From: Edaphochlamys debaryana
Taxonomy: Eukaryota > Chlorophyta > Chlorophyceae > Chlamydomonadales
Reading direction: 5' to 3'
Length of the DNA: 64,000 nt
Assembly: GCA_016858145.1 (NCBI GenBank)
Contig: JAEHOE010000032.1
Coordinates: forward strand, 496,001 to 560,000
A program made the position numbers and the translations under genes. Of the stretch, positions 45,601 through 56,594 are shown piece after piece. The notes beneath the pieces are model-generated. The model was not told the DNA's origin. It searched no databases and saw nothing but the letters and a program-made list of their open reading frames with translations. How positions within the stretch are numbered: the first letter of the stretch is position 1; the number at the start of each line of letters is the position of its first letter.

Positions 45601-46166
45601 GTCGCCCTCCCAAGCCGCACCGGCGCAGCCTTCTTGGGGAGCACCTCCACGACCGCCGCCTTGACAGCAGAGCCCTAGAGGAGGCGGGCAGGCCGGGTGT
45701 GGGGGCAGGGGGTGAGCGGTGGGCCATTTCGGCGGGATGCAACACCCGTCGGCAGGTACTTGTGGCAGAGCCGACGGGGAGGAGTCGAAGTCACGGAGGG
45801 TGCCTCATACCTTGGTGCTCGCCTGGTAGAGGGCCAGCTGCTGCTTCAGGAGCTCATTCTCCTGGCGAAGGCGAGCGATTTCCTCATCGAGCGAAATGGT
45901 CGACGTCTGCTGCGACAAAGCCTGCGCATAGGACAAGGGCAGGCGAAGGGACGGGCGGTTGAGCAGCGGTGGCCAAAGCAACCCTAGAGGAATTGTTACC
46001 GTTATGACCCGCGCTTCCCACCGGCCCCGAATAACGGCGCCCAGTTGCCACCATCACGTACCTTTGGCACCGTGCGCACCACTGCTTGAGCCGCGCGGCT
46101 TGGCGCCCGCGAGAGGTCGCCCACGCGCCGAGCACCCAGCGCCTGCATTTGCGCTCGTGCCTGCAT
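39669..46166 (-). CDS. Plastid soluble starch synthase, SSIII/SSIV clade (GT5)
   Basis: Transfers glucose from ADP-glucose to the growing glucan in the plastid. Twenty-one minus-strand exons: 46062-46166, 45811-45921, 45621-45674, 45119-45262, 44594-44632, 44264-44365, 44007-44085, 43647-43754, 43392-43437, 43120-43199, 42818-42901, 42482-42603, 42108-42218, 41810-41903, 41467-41510, 41214-41282, 40915-41051, 40642-40741, 40355-40395, 39969-40163 and 39669-39726, totalling 640 residues. Residues 1-35 look like a transit peptide (R/A/S-rich). Residues 46-68 form a heptad-like coiled coil ([17 protein letters not shown]). GT5 starts near 139 with [18 protein letters not shown] (KxGGL ADP-glucose loop); [23 protein letters not shown] and [10 protein letters not shown] mark GT1 domain. 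No CBM53 repeats are present. Coiled coil plus the NGFTF and GALDRAL region favour SSIV. The intron after exon 12 is GC-AG. Confidence 0.92.
42480..42481 (-). other. GC donor of a GC-AG intron (starch synthase)
   Basis: Exon 12 ends ATGAAG and is followed by GCAAGT on the minus strand; the acceptor is CTCAG before GGCGGCATC at 42218. Joining at this point gives LMK-GGIVYAN, the conserved starch-synthase sequence, so a GC donor is required. AAG|GCAAGT is the strong context usual for GC-AG introns. Confidence 0.88.
44759..44814. repeat. 8-bp tandem repeat (CCATGCAT/CCATGCGC)
   Basis: Seven imperfect copies of CCATGCNN inside the fourth starch-synthase intron. Confidence 0.9.
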
Positions 46167-48077
46167 GGTCAACCTCAGCTAGCCAGAAACACTCCAGCTA
46201 ACGTAAACTGGAGGCGCTGAGGCCGAACGGGTGAGGCGAAACGGACGGCAGCGGAGGCCCGTCGCAGCAACAAGCGACTCCTGCGACGTCGCCCTGTGTT
46301 TGGGGCTCGCAATGTGGAGTATGCCCAGAATGTACACGCCCGGGGCCAATGCGTTGGGAGTGGGCGGGCATGAGCGCGCGACGATTGGGCTGTGCGGCCG
46401 GCCACGGCCGTGCACTCTGCCGGCCAAACCAATTAGCAAGCCACCAAGAGCGCTTTCGCAACAGTTACATGCAATCGCCAGTCGCTTGGAAGGAGGCGGT
46501 CCCGGGGTCGGAGCGACCAAACCCGACCTCGACACGCTCCGTTTGCGCCATGTCGCCCGCCCTTCGTTGCTCAGACCTCCTTTTCCAACTCCTCGTCTTA
46601 GACCCCCTTCTGCCCCTCCTTGCCCAAGGCAGCCAAGCCCACATGCACCATGCAACGGCCCAGTAGTTCAGGGCCCTTCAGAAGATCAGAACACAATACA
46701 CGGCGTCACGGCCCAGCCCCGGTTGCACCCCTGAGCTCTGCCCTGCCGCACGCCCCGCCCGGAGCACTCTACTGTACCGTTCAGACCCAAGCAACGTCGC
46801 CCCAAGCAAGAGTGACAGGAGGACCAAACAGCTACAACATTGGACATGAGCGCATTATCGGTACGACAGTCAGTACAAGGAGATGGCGGAGGCGGCCACG
46901 TTCCACGCCACTCAGACACACCGTGGTACAAAGCAGCATCCCGGTACTACCGTACGGTACCCATGTAGGCTTGGATAATCCCCTTTGAAGACTTGGAACG
47001 CATGCACATACTAGCAGAGAGCACAGAACGATGTGTGTGTGGTATCGTACCTGTATCGCCTGAATCGTTCCCCAAGACCCCATCCCGGCCCAGTTGTCGT
47101 GCCCATCCCAACCCAACCCCACCAAAACGCCCCACAAGGCCAAGGCCCCCTTACGCAGAGCAAGCATACAACCGAACCCTCGCAAAATCCACATTCTCCA
47201 CAAGCGCAGGCATCCTTGTAAAGACATACCGATATCAAGCTTTCGGGCCCGTCCCTCCGCCTTCCAAAGCAGGCTCCAACACGTGCGCAACCTTCCCGTT
47301 GCCGCACCCATCCGACGACCGTGCCCCCCAAAAACTGGCCCCAGCCCCAGCCGCGGCCCCAGCCCCAGCCCTTTTCACCGCTCCATTCCCATCCTGCTAC
47401 TCATGAAGTCCCAAGAGCACCAAACACACCACAAAACACTCTCATCCAACGCAGGCGCCTGTCTTCGTCTCCGCCTCGCTCCGCGCGTCGCTCACCAAAT
47501 GACTTAAATGCGCTTAACGGCAGCAGCGCCGGGGCCCGAAGGGCCGGGGCCTGGCCTCGGGCCCGGAAGGTTAGCTGCTGCTGCCTCCCCTCGCCACGCT
47601 TGGATATGTTGCTGCTTGCAGCTCTGCTCTCTCGCTGTAGCGTTGCCCGGCGAATCGCCAGATAGCACGCCTTGTGGCGCGGCAAGCACCGCGCCGTCCC
47701 GGCGGCTAGGTTGCATACAGTGTACAGTGCGCCGTGATGCGGCGGCGGTCGCAAGAAGAGGAGAAGAATCAATATCCAGATTTAGCTCCGGATCCAGCTC
47801 CACGGATCGAAACCCAGATCCTCATCGCGCCATGCTGGGCAGCTGGCGGAGGGCCTCCTCGTCCTGATGGGACAGGGGGTCAACGGTAGGTAACGGATGA
47901 AGCCCGTCGCCATGAGGATGGCTGCAGCGTCTACCCGGACCCCATGGACTAACTTCGTACCTCCCTGGCCCCCCCCAGGTGGTCAGGCAATCCCAAGCCC
48001 CACACTCCAACCCCACTCCGTGCCCACCCCAGCCCGCAGCCCACATCCCAGCGCCTTACCGACGTCCGCCCCGCCTG
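46167..48077. other. Intergenic region, no gene seen
   Basis: Upstream of the starch synthase and downstream of the HAD-like gene, both on the minus strand. It contains the starch-synthase promoter and the HAD-like 3' UTR. No exon, TATA box or RNA gene could be supported. Confidence 0.5.
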
Positions 48078-50589
48078 CTACTCCTCCTCCTCCTCCTCCT
48101 CGTCTCGCTCCCCGTGCAGCACGCGGTCCGCCACCTCGCCCCAGCTGTGCACGTCCGCGCCCCACAGCCACGCCGTCATGCCCGCGGCCCGGGCGCCCCA
48201 GCAGTCGTTGCGGCGGTCGTCACCGATGTGCACCACCTGGGGGGGGAGGCACAGGGGGGAAGGGGGGGAGCTGTAACTGAGGAGAGGGGGAGAGTGGGAA
48301 ATGTACGAATTGGATAGCGGAATTAGAGAAGGAGAGAGAGTGGGGAGTGGGGCGCAGGAGGGGAGGGAAGGGGTACACAAGAGGAAACGGCAATAGAAGC
48401 CGGGGTCCCAACAGCCGGGGTCCACGTCCCAAGCGGCAACCCGCACCGCCGGCAGGCAAACCGGGCAGCAGGGATGCAGAGGACCGAGCTCCCAACAACT
48501 CCTAGGAGAAAGCGGTGGGCCGCACCTGCTCGGGCGCTAGCGGTCTGAAGTCCCGCGGCGGCGGCAGCGAGGCGCAGATGGCGGAGGCGGCCCGCGCCGC
48601 CGCCGCCGCCGCCGGCGAGGCGGCTGCCGCCGCCGCGAAGGGCAGCGCCGAGGCCGTGCCCCGGGCCACGGCGGCGGCCGAGAGGGAGCGGAGCGCGGCG
48701 TCGAAGATGACGGGGTTGGGCTTCTCAGCGCAGACCTGGGAGCGGGGGGGAGGAGGAAGGGACGGCTCGGAGGGATGGGGAGGGGTACACAAGTCGGGTC
48801 TGCAGGCCGAATGCGGGGCAGGAGAACGGGCACAGGCATACCAGATACCACTGCGTCTGTCCCTGCTTCCGCTGCCCACGCTCCATAGCCTCCGGAACCC
48901 AACCGCCTCCACGACCCTTGGCCCCTGCCAACCCGCAGCCCACCGACTCCGCGGCCCCTCACCCACACGAACCAGCCCACATCCTCTACAACCTTCAGGC
49001 ACATTCCAGACTCCCCCATCTCGGCTCTGCCGATGCCAACCTTCCCCCCTGTCCCTCGCCCTTCATTCCCTCGCCCCTCGCCCTCTCCCAGCCAGCCCCC
49101 CCTCCCCCCCCCCCCCCACCTCGGCCGACACCACCACCTCGTCGAACAGCCCCTCCACCCCCAGCTGCCGCAGGATGGGCCGCAGCCGCGTGTCGAAGTT
49201 TGACACCACCGCCAGCAGCAGGCCGGCGTCCTTGAGGCGGCGGAGCTGGTCCACGGCACCTGGGGGGGGGGGGGTAGTTAGGGTAAGTGGCCTGAGCCGG
49301 TGACTCATGCAACAATGCACGGCCGCGGCCCAAGTAACGTGAGGAGCATGAGCCGGGCCGAGCCCGCCACGCGGCCCCGTGCCTGGCCCTCTCGGAACCA
49401 CGTGGGAAGCCCACTTAGCACGCAAACGCGTCTGGGCGCCGCCGAGGTAGGCACGCGCGGCCGTACCACCCCACCCCAAGCCCCTGGCCCCCGCCCCACC
49501 CGGCGCCACGTGCCAGGCCTCCGCGCGTGCGTAGTACTCGTAAATGGCCTCGTGCACCTGCGGGGGGGGAGGGCAAGAGGGTAGTGGAAGTGTGAAGCGC
49601 GTTCAAGCCGTCGGCGGCTGTGTAAGCCGACAAGAAGCCCCGCCAGTCTTGCCGCCTGGGTGGGACTTACTTGCGCGGGTGAAAGCGCATGCATCAACAC
49701 GGAACCACCCCCACAGCAACCCCAGTTTGCTGCTTGGTGTGCGGTACCGGTACGGGCCCTCCCGCCCGCCGCTCCCCTCCCACACAGGCACCCCGCACGC
49801 ACCCATACACACACGCCACGCCACGCATCCCCCCGCACCCCGCACCTCCGGCTCGCTGCAGCCCGTGCTCTCCCGCACGATGAAGGACCAGAAGGGCCGG
49901 GCGTCGCCCACGTAGCGCAGCGGGGAGTGGGACCAGGGCATATTGTAGGCCCTGGGGGAGCAAACGCACGATGACCGAGGGTGGTGAGTGGGCAGTACCG
50001 CAGCTGGCCCGGCTGGGCTGTGTGACTGGTTGAGCCCAACCTGATCCCAACATAACACTTTGCTGATTTAGTAAGGCCGCCGAGCGCGGGCGTTGAGGAG
50101 GGAAAGGGGCGGGGTTCGTGTCGGGCGTGCCCACCTGCGGAAGCGGTGCAGCACCTCCTTGTGCCCCAGCGTGCAGCCCGCGGGCTTGGCGTATCGCAGG
50201 TACACGTCGGATACGGGCTCCGAGGGGATGAGGAAGGTGCCCGCGGCATCCACCAGGACTGGGCGCGGAGGAGCGGGCCAGGGAACGTCGGGCAGGGTTG
50301 GGGGGGCGGGAGGGGGCAAACGCGAACATGTCGAGCGGGGCTGGCGCTCCCCCACGAGCCTGGGCGTTACATGTCGCTAAGCATCTCTCTGATACCTAGG
50401 TCTGCCCTCACCGGCCCGGTAAAGCGGCTTGTGGTGGTGGCGCGGAGCATGGCTCCGCCCTGATAGCAGGTCGACACTCAGGGACGCCGGAGTGAGCGAG
50501 CGAGCGAGCTCGGGCATCGCTGCTGCGGTTTGCATCAATCGGGCGGCTCCATGGCCTGCCCTGCGACGGCCAGCGCTGAGGGCTGCCAT
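48078..50589 (-). CDS. HAD-superfamily protein, HDHD3-like, plastid-targeted
   Basis: Member of the haloacid dehalogenase-like hydrolases closest to the HDHD3/plant HAD group. Minus-strand exons: 50412-50589, 50135-50258, 49846-49951, 49500-49557, 49120-49259, 48526-48735 and 48078-48236, 324 residues. The first ~55 residues are R/A/S-rich and lack acidic residues, like a transit peptide; the ATG at 50589 was chosen because it includes all of this, with others at residues 19 and 25. Motif I is LVDAAGT (Asp63), motif II SNFD near 175, motif III Lys207 in AEKPNP and motif IV GDDRRND at 277. The general-acid Asp of DxDxT is Ala here, so phosphatase activity is doubtful. An Ala-rich insert (about 220-265) splits the domain before motif IV, and the C-terminus ends in seven Glu. 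It shares a 572-bp divergent promoter with the methyltransferase gene. Confidence 0.87.
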
Positions 50590-51161
50590 CGCAGGCCGCT
50601 GCGCAAGCTTCACAGGCTGCGTCTCCACACGTCAGTCGGCGCCTAGGCCGTGTCCCTATTTAGCATCGGCTGTTTACTGTGGAGCGGCCGAGCGTAAAAC
50701 GCGCGCGAGTCGTTGAGTCGCGACGTGGCTGACGTCTCCAACGGTCTGTGCTCGGTAGCTCGATGCCTGTGCGCAGAGAGACAGTGCTATAACAGCGGTG
50801 GTGTTCGCGAAACCACATGTTCGCCGACAAAGCGTGCGCATGCGCGATTCGGTCGCTAAAATGAATCCCCGAGCGCCTGCTGTTGACTCTGCAGAGGAGA
50901 GCAGGGGGCATCGCAGTGCAGATTGCTTGCTGGGGCAAATGGCACGGGGGGCAGGGGGCCAGCCGAGGGGCGAGGGGGGGCGAGGGGGGGCGAGGGGGGG
51001 CTCCGAGCGCGTGCGGGTTTCGGCGTCCCCTATTACGACGCATGAGCCCGCCCAGCCCCCGTTGAGTACGTCCGGCACTTGACGACCCCTCAGAGCCAGG
51101 CCCGGCAGCCAACAGCTTACTCCTAGCACCCTACGGGCCCTTCGTCGCCGAAACACCCGCG
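50590..51161. other. Shared divergent promoter region
   Basis: 572 bp between the HAD-like and methyltransferase start codons. It contains four copies of GAGGGGGGGC-type sequence at about 50967-51001, a likely G-quadruplex former. No TATA box was recognised. Confidence 0.55.
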
Positions 51162-54100
51162 ATGGCTGAGGCGGTCCTCCGCGCGGTCTCCGCGGTGATG
51201 CGCAGGCTCGGGCTCTACCGAGTCTACGAGGGCGCGGTTAAAGCGTTCATAGATGCAACAGAGGCTGGATACGTGCCTGACTTCGTGCTGCGGACTGGCA
51301 TAAGGTACCTCCTGTCGATTAGAGCCAATGCCGCTGCCAAGATGGACTTGGAGAGCAAAGTTAAGGCGACGCTGGACTTCGTGGAGGACCTGAAGCGCAT
51401 GCCGATCGCGATCGCCACGGACGAGGCGAACGAGCAGCACTATGAGGTCAGTTCGACGGGCGGGGATGTCGCGGGTTGTGGCTGCGGAGCCCCCGCCGCC
51501 CCACGTAGCCCCCTTCCTAGGGCCGCCCCGGCCCCCGCCCCTTGCTTCCTTCCTCGATCGCTCCCCAGATGGTCTCCGGTTTGACCACCAATCCCCGGAC
51601 CGCACACAAGTAACACCTGCACCCAGCCCTCCCCACCCCACCCCCGCTCGCTGCCCTCCAACCACGCCCCCCACTCATCCTTCGCACCGCCCACGCCCGC
51701 TACCCCGTCCAACCGCAACGACCCCCCGCCCGATCCCCTTCCTCTATAACAACAAACTCCCCACCCTCTCCCCTAACAACTAGACGCTCTCCCGCTTATC
51801 AGCTTCAAACACCCTCTCCCCACCCCACGCCTTGCCCCCCCCCCAGGTCCCTACGCCCTACTACCTGCTGTGCCTGGGCTCGCACCTCAAGTACAGCAGC
51901 TGCCTGTACCTCACGCCTCGGGACTCCCTGGACCAGGCCGAGTACAACATGCTCAGTGAGGCACGGGGGGGGGGGAGGGCGGGAGGGGGGAAGAACAGGG
52001 CTAGGAGGGGCGACGGGCAGAGGCAAGGGAAGGCACGAAGCGGGGACGGAAGGCGGGAGGGAGTGGGAGGGAGGGGGCCGTTCTCAAGGGCTTAATGCGA
52101 AGGAGGCCTGCAAGAGGACCTGGGCCTGACGGATGGACGTCGCGGCGTGCCATGCAGGGCACGCAGTGCAGGGCGCGGTGATGTGTTGTCAGCACCCTGC
52201 CCTGCCCTGCTCCCCCCCCCTGCCCCTACCCCTGACCCCCCCCAGGCCTCTACTGCGAGAGGGCGCAGCTGGCCCCGGGGCAGCGGGTGCTGGAGCTGGG
52301 CTGCGGTGAGGGGGGGAGAAGGAGGGGAGGGAGGGGGGGGACACGTAGGTTGCGAGCTTCAGCGACTAGGGGGGCGGAGTGAGGGAGCAATAAGCGGGGT
52401 GAGGTGGGGAGTGTTTGTTGCTGAGCAGGTGGGGTGGGGAGGTGGGTCGCGGAGGGCCTGGGCTGCGATGGCGGGCCGGGCGCTAAGGCTGTCGAGCGGT
52501 GGCGCGCCCAGTGCCCTCTCTGCCTCCCCAACACCGCCCCTCTCCCCCCCCCCCTTCCCTTTGCTGTCCCAGGCTGGGGCTCGTTCAGCCTCTTCGCCGC
52601 CGCCCGCTACCCCGCCTCCACCTTCGTGGCTGTGTCCAACAGGTGGGGGGGGGGGGAAGGGGGAGGAGGGGTTAGAGGGATGAAGAGGGAGCAGGAAGGG
52701 CTGAGCGGCTCCAGGGGTTCGACTAGAGGGGCAGTGACGTTGTTGCGGGGCTGGGAGGTGCCTGGGACAGGGGCTCGGGCAGAGAGGGGCAGGGATGAGG
52801 CGGGAGGGGAGTCGTGCAGGAGGGTTACTGTGAGGGCTGAGCGCGTGGGGCAGGCGTACAAGGCGCCGGGGCCGATCCCTCCGCGGCTGGAACCGGAGGG
52901 CAGAGACACGGGCCGGCAACGCGGAGGGTGGACACGGAGGGTGGACACGGAGGGTGTACGCGGAGGGTGGACGCGCGACCGCTAGCCGAGGGAGGGGCAG
53001 GCGCTTGGAGGGGTACCCCCGGAGGAGTGGGGGGGGGGGATTCGGCAGTGGCACAAGGGGTTGGGGCGGCGTCCTTACTGCGGCGCGCGGGGGATCGAGC
53101 GGTGGTGCCTAGGGCTAGGGTGCCTAGCCGGTGAGCAGCTCAGAGCTGACGTGGCGTGCGCCTCTCCGGCCCCCCCCCCCACCCTCCCCCCACCCCCCCA
53201 GTGCCACCCAGAAGGCCTTCATCGATGGGGAGGCCCGCAAGCGCAACATCACCAACCTCACGGTGTGTGTGTGGGGGGGTCAATGGGGGGAGGGCAGAGG
53301 AGCAGGCACGGGAACGGTGGGGGGAAGGGGGGGGGGCTAACAGGGTGCGTGTACGCGACGGGATGACAGCGCGAGGAAGACCCACTCCCCGCACGCCGCC
53401 TCCCCTCCCATCTCGCCCCCCCCCCAATCTCCCCGTTGCGAGCCGCCCTCGCGCCACTCCCCCTACCTCCCATTTCGCCTCCCCCCCCCCCCAGGTGATC
53501 ACGTGCAACATGGTGGACTTCAAGGCCCCGGGGGCGCCCTTCGACCGAGTGGTGTCCATCGAGGTGGGGGGGGGGGGAGAGGGGGGGGGGAGGGGAGGCT
53601 GGGGTAACAGGATGGGGTGGTGGACAGAGGGCCCTGGCGGTGCTGCGTTGGGTATGAGAGGCTGAAGGCGGGGGGGGCCTCCGGGCGGGTTGTGGCATTG
53701 CGGCATGGATTTACGATCCACGGTTCTGCGCCCGTTCGCATTCCTGCTCCAACGGCCGCCCCCGCCTCCTCCTCCCCGCTTTCCGCCCCCCTCGTGTGCA
53801 GATGTTCGAGCACATGAAGAACTACCAGCGCCTGCTGCAGAACGTAGGGGGCGATGTCGAAGTGTGGATGGAAGGGGAAAGGGGGAAAGGAGAGAGGGGA
53901 ATAACTTCAAAGGACCCCCGTGGACCCCCGGCTTGCGGAGTGGGAACTACCGCTAGCCCTACCGCTAGCTAGGCGTGCCGCGCTCATCTCACCCTGGCTG
54001 CTGCGATGCTCCTCGCGCCTGACTACCTTCGTGCTCCGCTGCCGGCCGTACTCTCTCCAGATCTCGGGCTGGCTGGCGGACGGCGGCAAGCTGTTCGTAC

Positions 54101-55490
54101 ACATCTTCGTACACCGCTCGGTGCCGTACCACTTCGAGGTGCAGAGCGAGGAGGGTGAGGCCGGGCATGGGCTTTCGGGGAGCGCTGCACCCCTGGGGCC
54201 CCTCACACCCTGCCCCTGAACTCCCTGCCGTCACTCCAAGCGCCGCCTCGCCTGCATGGGTCGCCAGACCCGACCCCCTGCCTGCCTGGTGCCGGTGCTA
54301 GCTGGTGGCGTCCAGACTCGGCCTCCCCCTCGCGCTCTGGTCTTCGCTGTGTCTATGCGGGGCCTGCGGTGCGGGCCTATCCAGTGACCCCCCCCCCTCC
54401 AGCTCAGCAACAAACTCCCCTCCCCCACTCTGCCCCCCTCCCCCCCTCGCCAAAGACTGGATGTCCAAGTACTTCTTCACGGGCGGCACCATGCCCTCGC
54501 TCAACCTGCTGCTGTTCTTCCAGGACTCGCTGGTGGTGCGGAACCAGTGGTGAGGGGGGGGGGAGGGGCAGGAGGGGGGGAGGACGGGGGAGGTTGAGGG
54601 AGAGGGGCGGGGAGGGGGAGGGGAGAAAGGGGACTCCCTGGTAGTGCGGAACCAGTGGTGAGGGGGGGGGAGGGGCAGGAGGGGGGGAGGGGGGAATAGA
54701 GGGGGGCCAACGAAGAGGGGAAGGGGGGTGGGGGGGGGAAGCGTAGCCTGTCAAGCTTGAAGAAGAAGAGGCGGAGCGGGAGGGAGGGGCAGGTGTCCAC
54801 AGAGCTCGGACCGAAGGGTCCAAGTACAGTCCTCCAAGGCCCAACTAACCCCGCCTTCCCCCCTCTCCCTCCCTTCCCCCCCCCAGGTACGTCAACGGGC
54901 GGCACTACTCCCGCACGCTGGAGGACTGGCTGGTCAAGCACGACCGGCACCGGAGGGAGGTGCGCGGGGGGGGAAGGGAGGGAGGGAGGGAGCTTACGCG
55001 CTCCACCCACACATGCCCACTGGGGATCGGTAAACCTGGGGACCAGCCCAACTGGGGACCAGCACAACTGGGGACCAGCACAACTGGGGACCAGCACAAC
55101 TGGGGACCAGCACAACTGGGGACCAGCACAACGGGGGACCAGCCCAACTGGGGACCAGCAGACCTACCCGTCCCCCGTGGCCCGTGCCAATCCCTGGCGT
55201 AGGCGATGCAATCTCGCTCAGTTTCAAACACACACCCTTTCAGAGAAACTACCTCGATCCCACCCCACACCCCCGCTCCATCTCCTCACCCCTCCCCACC
55301 CACCCACCCACCCACCCAGGTGCTGTCCATCCTGGAGGGCGCCTACCGCGGCTCCCGCGACTCCGCCTCCGTGTGGTTCCACCGCTGGCGCATCTTCTAC
55401 CTGGCCTGCTCCGAGCTGTTTGGCTACAACGGGGGCGAGGAGTGGGGCGTGGGGCACTACCTGTTTGAGAAGCCGGGAAGCGACGAGTGA
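51162..55490 (+). CDS. CFA-synthase/coclaurine-N-methyltransferase-like enzyme
   Basis: S-adenosylmethionine-dependent methyltransferase of the cyclopropane-fatty-acid-synthase-like family. Eleven exons: 51162-51446, 51847-51955, 52246-52305, 52573-52642, 53202-53262, 53495-53563, 53802-53843, 54061-54154, 54456-54549, 54887-54959 and 55320-55490, 375 residues. The N-terminal helical region ends in ANEQHYEVPTPYY. The SAM site is VLELGCGWGSFSLF at residues 146-159. It is followed by VVSIEMFEHMKNY, FVHIFVHRSVPYHFE, DWMSKYFFTGG and a C-terminal FLACSELFGYN-type block. These match plant and algal coclaurine-N-methyltransferase-like proteins. The algal substrate is unknown: an amine or lipid is possible, and alkaloid methylation should not be assumed. 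TGTAA at 56108 lies 618 bp past the stop. Intron 9 has a duplicated donor. Confidence 0.9.
54523..54738 (+). repeat. Tandem duplication of exon 9 end plus donor
   Basis: The last 27 bases of exon 9 with the donor and the first G-rich intron bases (from 54523) recur 108 bp downstream from 54631, with only two mismatches over the first 38 bases (GGACTCGCTGGTGGTGCGG versus GGACTCCCTGGTAGTGCGG, then AACCAGTGGTGAGGGGGGG in both). The second copy is a complete alternative 5' splice site. Confidence 0.88.
55034..55161. repeat. 16-bp minisatellite in methyltransferase intron 10
   Basis: Eight head-to-tail copies of AACTGGGGACCAGCAC with few variants (ACC at the first, AACGGGGG at the seventh unit). 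Confidence 0.95.
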
Positions 55491-56594
55491 GGGGGAGGAG
55501 GGGGGAGAGAGGGTGGGAGGGAACCAGCGGCCGGCGAGGTCACGAGAAGTGGCGGCCGGCGAGCCGGATGCGCACCGAGGTTCAAAGCGGGAGAGGGCAG
55601 GGGGGACGGGGAGGGACGGAGGGAGGGATGGGGAGGGGAGGTAGCGCTGCACCTGGGAATGGCATACTGCATCGGAACCTCGGGCCCGGGAAAGGGGGGC
55701 CCGGGACTGAGGCGTGCACGGCGTGTAGAGGAGAGGCAGAAGGCGGCGGACGTGGCGCAAGGGAAGGGGCCGGAACACGGAGGTTGGGGGGGGGAGACGC
55801 AAAGGGGAGACGCAGGGCAGAGGCGGGCAGTGTGGCTGGCGGCGGCGGTCCCGGGGGCGGACGGGCATTCCGTCGGCCCCAGTGCTTCCGCCGAAGGATG
55901 CGGGGTGCACGCGCCCCGACTCGGGCCACCGACAGTTTCTCACGAGGGCGCGGTTCTTGGGGCGAGTCCTTGAGGAGCTCAGTGGCGGAGGGGCCTCAAG
56001 AATCGAGACCAGCCGTCCAGCGGAGCGGCTTGCGTAGGCCAGGACCGCAGGCATCGACACTCCGGGTACGAGCTTTCTGGGGACCAACGGTTGGCGGGTT
56101 GGGTCCCTGTAACAGACTCGGCTCGCGGAGCCTGTCAAGTTTGCCAACACTCTCTGATGACTGTGATGAGCCTGGGCTTGCGTCGACAGACACGGCCAGA
56201 CGTGGGCCACTGCCTTGAATACGGAACGAGAAAGCGCTTCGGCCGGCGGCCGGGCGGGGCGCGCACTCCAGCTAGCTCCCTGGTCACAGTCGCTCCTCCT
56301 ATGCTACCTTATCTCTCTGCCAAGTGTCGTTGCAAGGGCACGTTGTGGGCCGCGTGGGGACTCCTGGAGGGCGCCGTTCGGAGGGGCGGGGAGTCGGCGT
56401 GTGTTCGCGGCGGACCGTGGATGTCACGGCCGACAGACGCCTCTCGTATTGCATCAAGTCGCTGTAAACCTCATAACGCCAGGCAAACGCGACGACACCT
56501 AGCGGCAAGCGCGCCTCGCTGGAGAGCCCCAAGTCCATTGACCCAACTTTTTCAGCCTTAGCTAACTCTTGATAGTAAGACTAGCCTTTCCATA
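55491..56594. other. Intergenic region, 3' UTR plus next promoter
   Basis: Purine-rich sequence follows the methyltransferase stop and TGTAA occurs at 56108-56112. The remaining ~480 bp should carry the promoter of the next gene. No exon was seen. Confidence 0.5.
56108..56112 (+). terminator. TGTAA polyadenylation motif
   Basis: TGTAA 618 bp after the methyltransferase stop codon. Confidence 0.5.

Noticed and set aside
50445..50460. ATG at about 50452 (minus) as start of the HAD-like gene
   Set aside because: That frame ends exon 1 in phase 0, which does not join to the LVDAAGT exon; the frame from 50589 ends in phase 1 and fits.
55034..55161. Regular short repeats that could suggest a CRISPR array
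   Set aside because: The units are head-to-tail without unique spacers, inside an intron of a eukaryotic gene; it is a minisatellite.
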